NCBI GenBank assembly: GCA_004562975.1
Contig: SFQP01000179.1
Coordinates: 1 to 5,175 of the forward strand
Direction: 5' to 3'
From: a bacterium
GTDB taxonomy: Bacteria > Bacteroidota > Bacteroidia > Bacteroidales > Bacteroidaceae
DNA length: 5,175 nucleotides
Every line of letters begins with the position of its first letter. Within the stretch, counting starts at the first letter, position 1. Below are positions 1-5,175 of this stretch, piece after piece. The translations under genes and the position numbers were made by a program. Below the pieces are notes generated by a model. It did not search any database, was not told the origin of the DNA, and worked only from the letters and a program-made list of their open reading frames with translations.

Positions 1-1
1 G

Positions 2-853
2 ATTTTAGCAGCAACATTCGCCGCAGCAGCTCTCCTGAGCTCCTGCAACAACGGCACTCCCAAGGCTAATTTGAAAACGGACATCGATACCCTCAGCTAC
101 GAGATGGGTATGGTGATGTCGGCCGACGAACAGGACTTCGCCAACATGCTCAAGCAGCAAGGAAGCGACTCTGCCTACGTTGACGCCTTCCTCAAGGGCT
201 ACACCGAAGGCATGAAGGCCGCCGACGACAAGAAGAAGATGGCCTACAACCTCGGTCTGCAGGCCGGTATGCAAATCAAGATGCAGCTCCCCATGATGGA
301 ACAGCAGGTGTTCCAGGGCGATTCCACCAAGAAGGTGAGCGTGAAGAACTTCGTGGCCGGCTTCCTGGCTCAGGCCAAGGGAAAGACCACGCTCAAGGTG
401 GACGGCAAGCTCGTTGACAAGAAAGAGGCCAACAAGCGCATCCTGGCCTATATGTTCGGCAAGCAGCGCAAGGAAGGACAGGAGTTCATCGCCAAGAAGA
501 GCAAGGAGAAAGGCGTGCAGAAGCTCACCGAAGGCGTGCTCTACAAGGTCATCGAGGCCGGCAGCGGCACGGAGCGTTGCGCAGCCACCGACAGCGTGAA
601 GGTGAAGTACGAAGGCAAGCTCATCAACGGCACCGTGTTCGACAGCTCTGAGCGTCAGGACGGCGGCATCGCCACCATCGACCTCAAGAACGTCATCAAG
701 GGCTGGCAGATTGCCATTCCCCAGATGCCCGTCGGTGCCACGTGGGAAATCTACCTTCCCGCCGAAGTGGGCTATGGCGAAAACGGCACAGGCCCCATCC
801 CTCCCTTCTCCGCACTCATCTTCAAAATCACCAACCTCGGCAAGGTGAAATAA
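2..853 (+). CDS. FKBP-type peptidyl-prolyl cis-trans isomerase, lipoprotein (5'-partial)
   Basis: Catalyses cis-trans isomerisation of Xaa-Pro bonds, assisting protein folding in the cell envelope. The frame is open from base 2, and the first visible residues are a hydrophobic Ala/Leu run ending in a lipobox, Leu-Ser-Ser-Cys, with the Cys at 44-46. This is therefore the end of a lipoprotein signal peptide and the start codon lies left of the window; the TTG at 71 is an internal Leu. After the Cys comes a helical, Lys-rich domain of about 165 residues resembling FKBP N-terminal dimerisation domains, then the FKBP domain from about 596. Visible active-site positions by analogy with FKBP12: Tyr (608), Phe-Asp of VFDSS (638-643), VIKGW (692-706), Tyr of GYGE (773) and Phe of LIFK (821). 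The position equivalent to FKBP12 Phe46 appears to be Ala, as I recall for many bacterial members. The protein ends LGKVK. Paralogous to the gene at 1006. Family call is firm; FklB/FkpA subtype is not resolved. Confidence 0.93.
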   Translation: MLAATFAAAALLSSCNNGTPKANLKTDIDTLSYEMGMVMSADEQDFANMLKQQGSDSAYVDAFLKGYTEGMKAADDKKKMAYNLGLQAGMQIKMQLPMMEQQVFQGDSTKKVSVKNFVAGFLAQAKGKTTLKVDGKLVDKKEANKRILAYMFGKQRKEGQEFIAKKSKEKGVQKLTEGVLYKVIEAGSGTERCAATDSVKVKYEGKLINGTVFDSSERQDGGIATIDLKNVIKGWQIAIPQMPVGATWEIYLPAEVGYGENGTGPIPPFSALIFKITNLGKVK

Positions 854-1005
854 CCATTGCCCGGAAACGGTGTAACTGACAAGCACACACAAGCCCGGCC
901 CTGCCCGCCACGCCCCACGCCCTGCGCTTCTCCGAGCCACGGACCAAGGCCTGCGGACAGGGTCAGGCATTGACAGACTACTAAACCCATAAACCGTTCT
1001 AAAAA
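854..1005. other. Intergenic gap between the two FKBP genes
   Basis: This 152-base gap is C-rich in its middle (about 890-960) and turns A-rich over the last 25 bases before the next start. I see no convincing hairpin terminator and no TAnnTTTG promoter box. Readthrough from the first FKBP gene into the second is therefore possible, but a promoter of unfamiliar form cannot be excluded. Confidence 0.4.
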
Positions 1006-1872
1006 ATGCAACTCAGAACCATCGGCTGCCTGCTTCTCGCTGCGGCAGCCCTCCATCCTGCCCTTGCCCAAAAGAAGGGCAAAAAGGCCGCTAAGAAGGC
1101 AGCCGTAGTAACCCCCGCCAAGAAGTCCGACATCCCCGCCGCCGTCGACAGCAAGACGTTCAGCTTTGCCATGGGTGTGGCCCAGGGTCCCAGCCTCAAG
1201 CAGTACCTCACCGGACAGATGGGTGTCGACACTGCCTACGTAGGCTACGCCATCGAGGCCATGACCTCCCCCATGACCGACGACCAGCGCAAGAAGGCCG
1301 TCGCCGTGGCCGCCGGTCTGCGCATCGCCGAGATGAACCAGCGCAACCACCCCATGATCAACAAGCAGGCTTGCGGCAAGGAGGACTCCACCTATTTCGA
1401 CGCCAAGGAGTTTGACAGCGCCATGAAGGTAGTGGAACAGCAGTTCAAGCACCAGCAGGAAACCTACAAGCAGGCCAACCTCGACTGGCTGGCCGCCAAC
1501 AAGAAGCTCAAGGGCGTGAAGACGCTGCCCAGCGGACTCCAGTACCGCGTGCTCGATGAAGGCAAGGGCGCACTGGCCACCGACAGCTCGGAAGTGGAAG
1601 TACACTACGAAGGCTCGCTCATCGACGGCACCGTGTTCGACTCTTCCTACAAGCGCGGACAGCCCTCTTCCTTCCGTCCGGACCAGGTCATCAAGGGCTG
1701 GCGTGAAGCGCTCTGCCTCATGCCCGAAGGCTCGGTGTGGAACCTCTACATCCCTGCCGAACTGGGTTACGGCGAGCGCGGTTCGGGCCGTTCCATCCCC
1801 GGCAACTCCACCCTTATCTTCAAAGTGGAAGTGCTGAAGGTGAAGACGAACCCGCAGCCGGCCAAGAAGTAA
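1006..1872 (+). CDS. FKBP-type peptidyl-prolyl cis-trans isomerase, secreted (periplasmic)
   Basis: A 288-residue prolyl isomerase, probably periplasmic. Residues 1-21 form a Sec signal peptide: short basic start, Leu/Ala-rich core, and an Ala-Leu-Ala site before Gln22. Cys8 is too early and in the wrong context to be a lipobox. Residues 22-40 are a Lys/Ala-rich linker. A helical N-terminal FKBP domain covers roughly 45-180, and the catalytic FKBP domain about 195-282. Visible active-site positions: Tyr201, Phe211-Asp212 (VFDSS), Val228-Ile229 and Trp232 (VIKGW), Tyr255 (GYGE) and Phe272 (LIFK). The tail is again basic (PAKK). The ATG is chosen because it directly precedes the signal peptide and follows an A-rich stretch (1001-1005), as is common in Bacteroidetes that lack a strong Shine-Dalgarno site. 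The same domain order and conserved N-domain positions (AMG/EMG, DxAYV) mark it as a paralogue of the upstream lipoprotein gene. An intrinsic terminator follows at 1921. Confidence 0.95.
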   Translation: MQLRTIGCLLLAAAALHPALAQKKGKKAAKKAAVVTPAKKSDIPAAVDSKTFSFAMGVAQGPSLKQYLTGQMGVDTAYVGYAIEAMTSPMTDDQRKKAVAVAAGLRIAEMNQRNHPMINKQACGKEDSTYFDAKEFDSAMKVVEQQFKHQQETYKQANLDWLAANKKLKGVKTLPSGLQYRVLDEGKGALATDSSEVEVHYEGSLIDGTVFDSSYKRGQPSSFRPDQVIKGWREALCLMPEGSVWNLYIPAELGYGERGSGRSIPGNSTLIFKVEVLKVKTNPQPAKK

Positions 1873-1920
1873 CGCCGCCTCGCGCAGAGCGACAACCTTC
1901 TCTCTCTTTTTGACATCCGC

Positions 1921-1978
1921 AACCGGGATGACGTGAAACCGCCGTAGCAGGTGGCTTCCCGTTGTCCCGGTTCTTTTT
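1921..1978 (+). terminator. Long intrinsic terminator after the second FKBP gene
   Basis: AACCGGGA (1921-1928) pairs perfectly with TCCCGGTT (1965-1972). The stem extends through 1929-1933 with 1960-1964, including two G-U pairs. After a T-C mismatch, a further imperfect stem (1935-1943 with 1950-1958, one A-C mismatch) closes on the loop GTAGCA. The hairpin is followed at once by CTTTTT. This is the expected form of a Rho-independent terminator, 48 bases past the FKBP stop codon, and it separates the FKBP genes from parC. Confidence 0.85.
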
Positions 1979-1996
1979 GGGCGACAGGCAGTTTGG

Positions 1997-2090
1997 CGGA
2001 GTACCCCGGGCGGAGTACCGGAGTCCCCCTTGCCGGAGTACTCGAGTACTCCCTGCGGAATACTGGAGTACTCCCCAGGGGGTACTCCGG
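1997..2090. repeat. Cluster of GGAGTAC/GTACTCC tandem and inverted repeats
   Basis: A partial unit (1997-2010) is followed by three imperfect 23-base units at 2011-2033, 2034-2056 and 2057-2079, and a final GGGTACTCCGG (2080-2090). The first two full units begin CGGAGTAC and the third begins GGAATAC. Within the cluster, 2035-2052 is a perfect 18-base palindrome, and 2065-2074 is the palindrome GGAGTACTCC. The outer segments 2018-2030 and 2077-2090 are complementary over 13 pairs with T2083 bulged. The block lies between the FKBP terminator and the parC promoter and codes for no credible protein. It could be a dispersed intergenic repeat, a protein-binding array or a structured leader; the sequence alone does not decide. 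Confidence 0.85.
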
Positions 2091-2130
2091 CTTGGCTGCG
2101 TCCCGACCGCCACAGTTGGAAATTTTTCCT

Positions 2131-2138
2131 TAATTTTG
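2131..2138 (+). promoter_or_regulatory. Bacteroidetes -7 promoter box for parC
   Basis: TAATTTTG fits the Bacteroidetes primary sigma factor -7 consensus TAnnTTTG exactly. It lies 19 bases before the parC ATG, in the only clearly AT-rich stretch of the intergenic region, so the 5' leader would be very short (roughly 10-15 bases). No good TTTG-type -33 element is seen at the usual spacing (around 2107-2111). No Shine-Dalgarno sequence precedes the ATG. Confidence 0.65.
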
Positions 2139-2157
2139 CCGTACAAATCTATTCACC

Positions 2158-2769
2158 ATGAGCGACGAACAGAAAATACCCGATACGGAGGCCGGCCACA
2201 CCGACTACCAGCCGCAGGAAACCCGCGATGCCGAAGGCAACCTCCAACTCACCGGGATGTACCAGAACTGGTTCCTTGACTATGCCTCCTACGTAATCCT
2301 CGAGCGTGCCGTGCCCCACCTGGGCGACGGTCTCAAACCCGTGCAGCGGCGCATCCTGCACTCCATGAAGCGGCTCGACGACGGACGTTACAACAAGGTG
2401 GCCAACATCGTGGGACATACCATGCAGTTCCACCCCCACGGCGATGCCTCCATCGGCGATGCGCTGGTGCAGCTCGGACAGAAGAACCTCCTCGTTGATT
2501 GTCAGGGAAACTGGGGCAACATCCTCACCGGCGATGGTGCCGCCGCGCCGCGTTACATCGAAGCCCGCCTTTCCAAATTCGCGCTCGACGTGCTTTTCAA
2601 CCCCAAGACCACCGAGTGGAAGCTCTCCTACGATGGCCGTAACAAGGAGCCGGTTTCGCTGCCCGTAGCTATCTCCACGACGAACCCTTCCAACTTTATC
2701 CCGACTTCCAGACCGGCGGTTCCATCGACGTGTCGCGCTACAACGACGGCCTGCGAGGCGGAGCGGTGA
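2158..2769 (+). CDS. parC: ParC N-terminal fragment (breakage-reunion winged-helix domain)
   Basis: This frame encodes 203 residues, of which about 1-170 are authentic. After a polar leader of about 30 residues come the conserved YASYVI and GLKPVQRRIL segments, then H92-P-H-G-D96-A-S-I-G-D101 in the quinolone-resistance region, QGNWGN, and the active-site pair Arg132-Tyr133 within AAAPRYIEARLSK. That Tyr forms the covalent 5'-phosphotyrosine link to cut DNA. Residues 171-203 are out of frame after the deletion junction and end at TGA 2767-2769; they resemble nothing in the family. The start is supported by the -7 box 19 bases upstream. A product would lack the tower, coiled coil, C-gate and C-terminal domain, so it should not work as a topoisomerase alone. 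Confidence 0.8.
   Translation: MSDEQKIPDTEAGHTDYQPQETRDAEGNLQLTGMYQNWFLDYASYVILERAVPHLGDGLKPVQRRILHSMKRLDDGRYNKVANIVGHTMQFHPHGDASIGDALVQLGQKNLLVDCQGNWGNILTGDGAAAPRYIEARLSKFALDVLFNPKTTEWKLSYDGRNKEPVSLPVAISTTNPSNFIPTSRPAVPSTCRATTTACEAER
2662..2672 (+). other. Deletion junction inside parC
   Basis: The left frame is last family-like at Pro169-Val170 (codons 2662-2667). The right frame is first family-like at Ser-Tyr (codons 2667 and 2670). The two frames therefore meet within a few bases, and the exact joint cannot be fixed because the lost sequence is unknown. No flanking direct repeat long enough to explain the loss can be recognised from this side alone. Confidence 0.75.
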
Positions 2770-4748
2770 AGGTGAGGGCGAAAATCGAAAAACTGGACAA
2801 CAAAACGCTCGCCATACGCGAAATTCCCTTCGGCAAGACCACGTCGTCGCTCATCGACTCTATCCTCAAAGCCAACGAGAAGGGGAAAATCAAAATCCGC
2901 AAGGTCGACGACAACACGGCGGCCAACGTGGAAATTCTCGTACACCTCACGCCTGGAACTTCATCGGACAAGGCCATCGACGCGCTCTACGCTTTCACCG
3001 ACTGCGAAATCAGCATCTCGCCCAACTGCTGCGTCATCGATGACAAGAAGCCGAAGTTCCTCACCGTCAGCGATGTGCTGCGCCGCTCCGTGGACACCAC
3101 GCGCGCCCTGCTCGAAAAGGAACTCCTTATCCGCCGGGGCGAACTCATGGAGAGCCTGCATTTCGCCTCGCTCGAACGCATCTTCATCGAGGAGCGCATC
3201 TACAAGGACCGCCAGTTTGAACAGGCACGCGACATGGATGCAGCCGTGGCACACATCGATTCGCGCCTCGAACCTTTCAAGAAGGATTTCTACCGCGAAG
3301 TGACGCGCGATGACATCCTGCGCCTCATGGAAATAAAAATGGGGCGCATCCTGAAGTTCAACAAGGAGAAGGCTGACGAAATGATTGCGCGCATGAAGGA
3401 CGAGGTGGCGCGCATCGACAAGGACCTGCAGAACATGGTGGAGGTGACGGCCAACTGGTTCCGCCTGATTTACGACAAATATGCCGCCGAACATCCGCGC
3501 CACACCGAACTGCGCAGCTTCGACAATATCGAGGCCACCAAAGTGATCGAGGCCACGGAGAAACTTTACATCGACCGCGAAAACGGATTTATGGGCACGT
3601 CGCTCAAAAAGGACGAGTTCGTGGAAAACTGCTCGCCCATCGACGATGTCATCATCTTCTACCGCGACGGAACGTACAAGGTGACGCGTGTGCAGGACAA
3701 GGTGTTCATAGGCGATACGGAACGCTCCAAACACGAGCGCAAGAAGAAGGTGGAAATCATCCACATCGCCATTTTCAAAAAGGGCGACACACGCACCATC
3801 TACAATGCCGTCTACCGCGACGGCGAAACGAACGCTTGCTTCATTAAACGCTTCAACGTGACGGCCATTACCCACGACCGTGAGTATGACCTCACCACCG
3901 GTACGCCGGGCAGCCGCGTCATTTACTTCACGGCGAACCCCAACGGCGAGGCCGAGACCATCAAGGTGACCTTCCGGCCCAACCCGAAGCTCAAACGCAT
4001 CAGTTTCGACAAGGACTTCGGCGAAATTCTCGTGAAGGGTCGCCAGAGCCGGGGAAACCTGCTCACCAGGCTCGACGTTCACAAAATCACGCTCAAGGCG
4101 CACGGCGCATCAACGCTGGGCGGACGGAAGGTGTGGTTCGACCACGACGTGAGCCGCCTCAATTACGATGCACGAGGCCAGTATCTCGGCGAATTCCATA
4201 CGGGCGACTTCGTGCTCGTGGTGCTGGCCGACGGACGGTTCTACACGACGAACTTCGACGCGAACAACCATTACGAGCAACAGGGCATCCTGCGTATAGA
4301 AAAATTCAATGAGCGCAAGGTGTGGAGCGCGGTGCTCTTCGATGCCGACCAGCAGGGCTTTCCTTACGTGAAGCGGTTCACCCTGGAACGTGCCCCGCAG
4401 CAGCGGCCCCAGAGTTTCTTGGGCGAAAACCCGGCTTCGCGCTTCGTGCTACTCACCGACGTGGCCTTCCCCCGTCTGCGCGTCACCTACGGCGGACCCG
4501 ACGCGTTCCGCGACCCCATGGAGGTGGAGGTGGCCGACTTCATCGGCTGCAAGAGTTTCAAGGCGAAGGGTAAACGCCTCACCACCTGCACCGTGGAAAG
4601 CATCGAGGAGCTGGAACCGATACGCCAGCCTGAACCGGAGGAGGAACCGACGGAGACGGACAACGAGGCGGAGGCTGCCGACGCTCTGTCTGCCGATCCG
4701 GCGGATGGTCTTGAGCCGGATCTCTTTGCCGGGCTGGAGGAGGAATAG
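2730..4748 (+). CDS. parC: ParC C-terminal fragment (tower, coiled-coil/C-gate and C-terminal DNA-wrapping domain)
   Basis: Continuation of the same gene in the second frame. Authentic coding actually begins near 2667 with SYLHDEPFQLYPDFQTGGSIDVSRY; the GTG at 2730 is merely the Val of IDVSRY and has no sign of being a real start. Counting from 2730, residues 1-80 hold the tower segment (RGGAVKVRAKIE, IPFGKTTSSLI, KIKIRKVDDNTA), 110-260 the long charged helices of the coiled coil and C-gate, and roughly 275-615 the beta-propeller C-terminal domain. A degenerate GyrA box, GRQSRGN, is at about 437-443 (4038-4058) in place of QRRGGKG. The last 45 residues or so are strongly acidic. Without the N-terminal fragment it has no cleavage tyrosine. 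Expression would depend on reinitiation after the upstream TGA at 2767, for which I see no signal. Confidence 0.8.
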   Translation: MSRYNDGLRGGAVKVRAKIEKLDNKTLAIREIPFGKTTSSLIDSILKANEKGKIKIRKVDDNTAANVEILVHLTPGTSSDKAIDALYAFTDCEISISPNCCVIDDKKPKFLTVSDVLRRSVDTTRALLEKELLIRRGELMESLHFASLERIFIEERIYKDRQFEQARDMDAAVAHIDSRLEPFKKDFYREVTRDDILRLMEIKMGRILKFNKEKADEMIARMKDEVARIDKDLQNMVEVTANWFRLIYDKYAAEHPRHTELRSFDNIEATKVIEATEKLYIDRENGFMGTSLKKDEFVENCSPIDDVIIFYRDGTYKVTRVQDKVFIGDTERSKHERKKKVEIIHIAIFKKGDTRTIYNAVYRDGETNACFIKRFNVTAITHDREYDLTTGTPGSRVIYFTANPNGEAETIKVTFRPNPKLKRISFDKDFGEILVKGRQSRGNLLTRLDVHKITLKAHGASTLGGRKVWFDHDVSRLNYDARGQYLGEFHTGDFVLVVLADGRFYTTNFDANNHYEQQGILRIEKFNERKVWSAVLFDADQQGFPYVKRFTLERAPQQRPQSFLGENPASRFVLLTDVAFPRLRVTYGGPDAFRDPMEVEVADFIGCKSFKAKGKRLTTCTVESIEELEPIRQPEPEEEPTETDNEAEAADALSADPADGLEPDLFAGLEEE

Positions 4749-4774
4749 CTTTTCTTCGCCGCGCAGAAAATTTG

Positions 4775-4816
4775 CCGCCATGAGTCCGGTGTGTCACGCC
4801 GTCCTCATGGCGGTTT
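4775..4816. terminator. Bidirectional terminator between convergent parC and the metal transporter
   Basis: CCGCCATGAG (4775-4784) and CTCATGGCGG (4804-4813) form a perfect 10-pair stem. An inner stem pairs 4788-4792 with 4796-4800, including one G-U pair, and closes on a 3-base loop. On the + strand it is followed by TTTGCTGTT. On the - strand it is followed by CAAATTTTC, a slightly better T-run. It sits in the 72-base gap between two converging genes, so it can serve both. Confidence 0.75.
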
Positions 4817-4820
4817 GCTG

Positions 4821-5174
4821 TTAGGCTGTGTCCGTCTGCCGCGCCGGATGCTTTATGGGTTCCACGTGGGTGGTGATGAGCGTTTGCGGCCCGAAGCGTT
4901 CGCGCAGACGGTCCTCGATTTCGCGTGTGGCGCGGTGGGCTTCGTCGATGGTGGTCTGGCCGTCCATGCGGAAATGGACATCGATGGCGCAATAGTTGCC
5001 GATGCGGCGGGTTCGCAGATTATGCGGGTCGGTACATCCCGGTTGCTCGAGGATGACGGCCCGTATTTCTTTTTCCTCCTCCTCGGGCAGCGACTTTTCC
5101 AGCAGTTCTTCCATGCTCGGCACGAAGAGCTGAACCGCCACCTTCAGGATGAGCACGCTCACCACGACGGCTGC
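4821..5174 (-). CDS. Cation diffusion facilitator metal transporter, C-terminal part (5'-partial)
   Basis: The last 117 or so residues of an inner-membrane divalent-metal/proton antiporter (FieF/ZitB superfamily). The visible protein starts within the final transmembrane helix (AAVVSVLILKVAVQLFVP), continues with SMEELLEKSLP, and then the cytoplasmic dimerisation domain. Candidate metal ligands match E. coli YiiP His232, His248, His283 and Asp285: His in DVHFRMDG (codon 4974-4976), His in DEAH (4935-4937), His in THVEP (4866-4868) and Glu two residues later (4860-4862). The frame stays open to the window edge; the GTG at 5165 is a Val inside the helix, so the true start and five upstream helices lie to the right. 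The stop is TAA at 4821-4823. Family is clear; the metal (Zn, Fe, Mn, Co or other) cannot be told without the transmembrane site. Confidence 0.92.
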   Translation of the reverse strand, partial: AAVVVSVLILKVAVQLFVPSMEELLEKSLPEEEEKEIRAVILEQPGCTDPHNLRTRRIGNYCAIDVHFRMDGQTTIDEAHRATREIEDRLRERFGPQTLITTHVEPIKHPARQTDTA

Positions 5175-5175
5175 C

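Larger units (their letters stand above)
2158..4748 (+). pseudogene. parC: parC, DNA topoisomerase IV subunit A, broken by a frame-shifting internal deletion
   Basis: This span is one gene for the DNA-cleaving A subunit of a type IIA topoisomerase, which with ParE decatenates and relaxes DNA. The N-terminal half reads in the frame of 2158 up to about 2667, and the rest in a different frame from about 2667 to the TAG at 4746. Sequence on both sides of the break is well conserved, but the conserved stretch between LPV and SYLHDEP is absent. In relatives it contains the K-(F/I/L)-P-x-L-L motif, the GIAVG loop and PHN. By family comparison about 33-34 codons are gone, and the frame change requires a loss of 3n+1 bases, so about 100 or 103. 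Restored, the protein would be close to 897 residues, a normal length for the Bacteroidetes form. No other stop or shift is seen, so the lesion is recent or an assembly artefact. GyrA is the alternative, but the degenerate GyrA box (GRQSRGN) and the QRDR sequence favour ParC. Confidence 0.85.

Noticed and set aside
71..73. TTG as the start codon of the first FKBP gene
   Set aside because: The frame is open to base 2 and encodes the end of a lipoprotein signal peptide with lipobox Cys at 44-46, so the TTG is an internal Leu codon.
5..970. Long open frame of 321 codons on the minus strand, antisense to the first FKBP gene
   Set aside because: It mirrors a confidently identified gene. Its His/Val/Leu/Gly-rich composition is typical of the complement of GC-rich, Lys/Asp/Glu-rich coding sequence, and it contains no recognisable domain.
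970..975. TTGACA resembling a sigma-70 -35 box before the second FKBP gene
   Set aside because: Bacteroidetes promoters do not use this -35 element, and no TATAAT-like or TAnnTTTG box lies at a suitable distance downstream.
1997..2090. CRISPR array
   Set aside because: The repeat units are contiguous with no unique spacers, differ from each other, and have internal palindromes. No cas gene is nearby.
1951..2279. Small plus-strand open frames across the intergenic repeat region (1951-2133 and 1962-2279)
   Set aside because: They run through the terminator and the GGAGTAC repeats, and the longer one enters parC in the wrong frame. Their products are low-complexity translations of the repeats.
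2662..2769. Programmed ribosomal frameshift joining the two parC frames
   Set aside because: A frameshift would not restore the missing conserved segment of about 33-34 residues, and no slippery heptamer is seen at the junction.
2961..4103. Minus-strand open frame of 380 codons antisense to parC, and a similar one at 772-1605
   Set aside because: Both lie opposite well-conserved coding sequence and have the biased composition of shadow frames. No promoter, start context or domain supports either.
4579..4992. Minus-strand open frame overlapping the parC tail and the transporter
   Set aside because: It runs out of frame through the terminator and the transporter C-terminus. Its Pro/Arg/His-rich product has no family resemblance, while the overlapping transporter frame has clear conserved metal-binding residues.

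Overview
The window is a GC-rich chromosomal segment that reads as order Bacteroidales (Prevotellaceae or Bacteroidaceae). The evidence is a TAnnTTTG-type -7 promoter element, start codons preceded by A-rich or AT-rich leaders rather than strong Shine-Dalgarno sites, two long-N-domain FKBP isomerases side by side, and a topoisomerase IV A subunit of the Bacteroidetes type (HPHGDASIGD motif, GRQSRGN in the C-terminal domain, acidic tail). No mobile-element gene, tRNA, rRNA or CRISPR array is visible.

Layout. (1) 2-853 (+): FKBP-type prolyl isomerase lipoprotein, cut by the left edge inside its signal peptide. (2) 1006-1872 (+): a paralogous FKBP-type isomerase with an ordinary Sec signal peptide. 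The pair probably act as folding catalysts in the cell envelope, one lipid-anchored and one soluble. (3) 1873-2157: a non-coding stretch holding a long intrinsic terminator (1921-1978), an unusual cluster of GGAGTAC/GTACTCC inverted and tandem repeats (1997-2090), and a Bacteroidetes -7 promoter box (2131-2138). (4) 2158-4748 (+): parC, topoisomerase IV subunit A, broken into two reading frames. The break is not a single-base slip. About 33-34 codons that should follow the catalytic-tyrosine domain are missing, and the loss shifts the frame. (5) 4749-4820: a convergent hairpin terminator. (6) 4821-5174 (-): the C-terminal end of a cation diffusion facilitator metal transporter, cut by the right edge.

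The genes do not form one pathway. The two FKBP genes look like a duplicated pair and may be cotranscribed. parC is a separate unit with its own promoter, and the transporter converges on it. The observations most worth following are the frame-shifting internal deletion in a gene expected to be essential (real lesion or assembly error), and the intergenic repeat cluster, which can be drawn as a three-way junction just upstream of the parC promoter. I see no clear evidence of a new multi-gene system.
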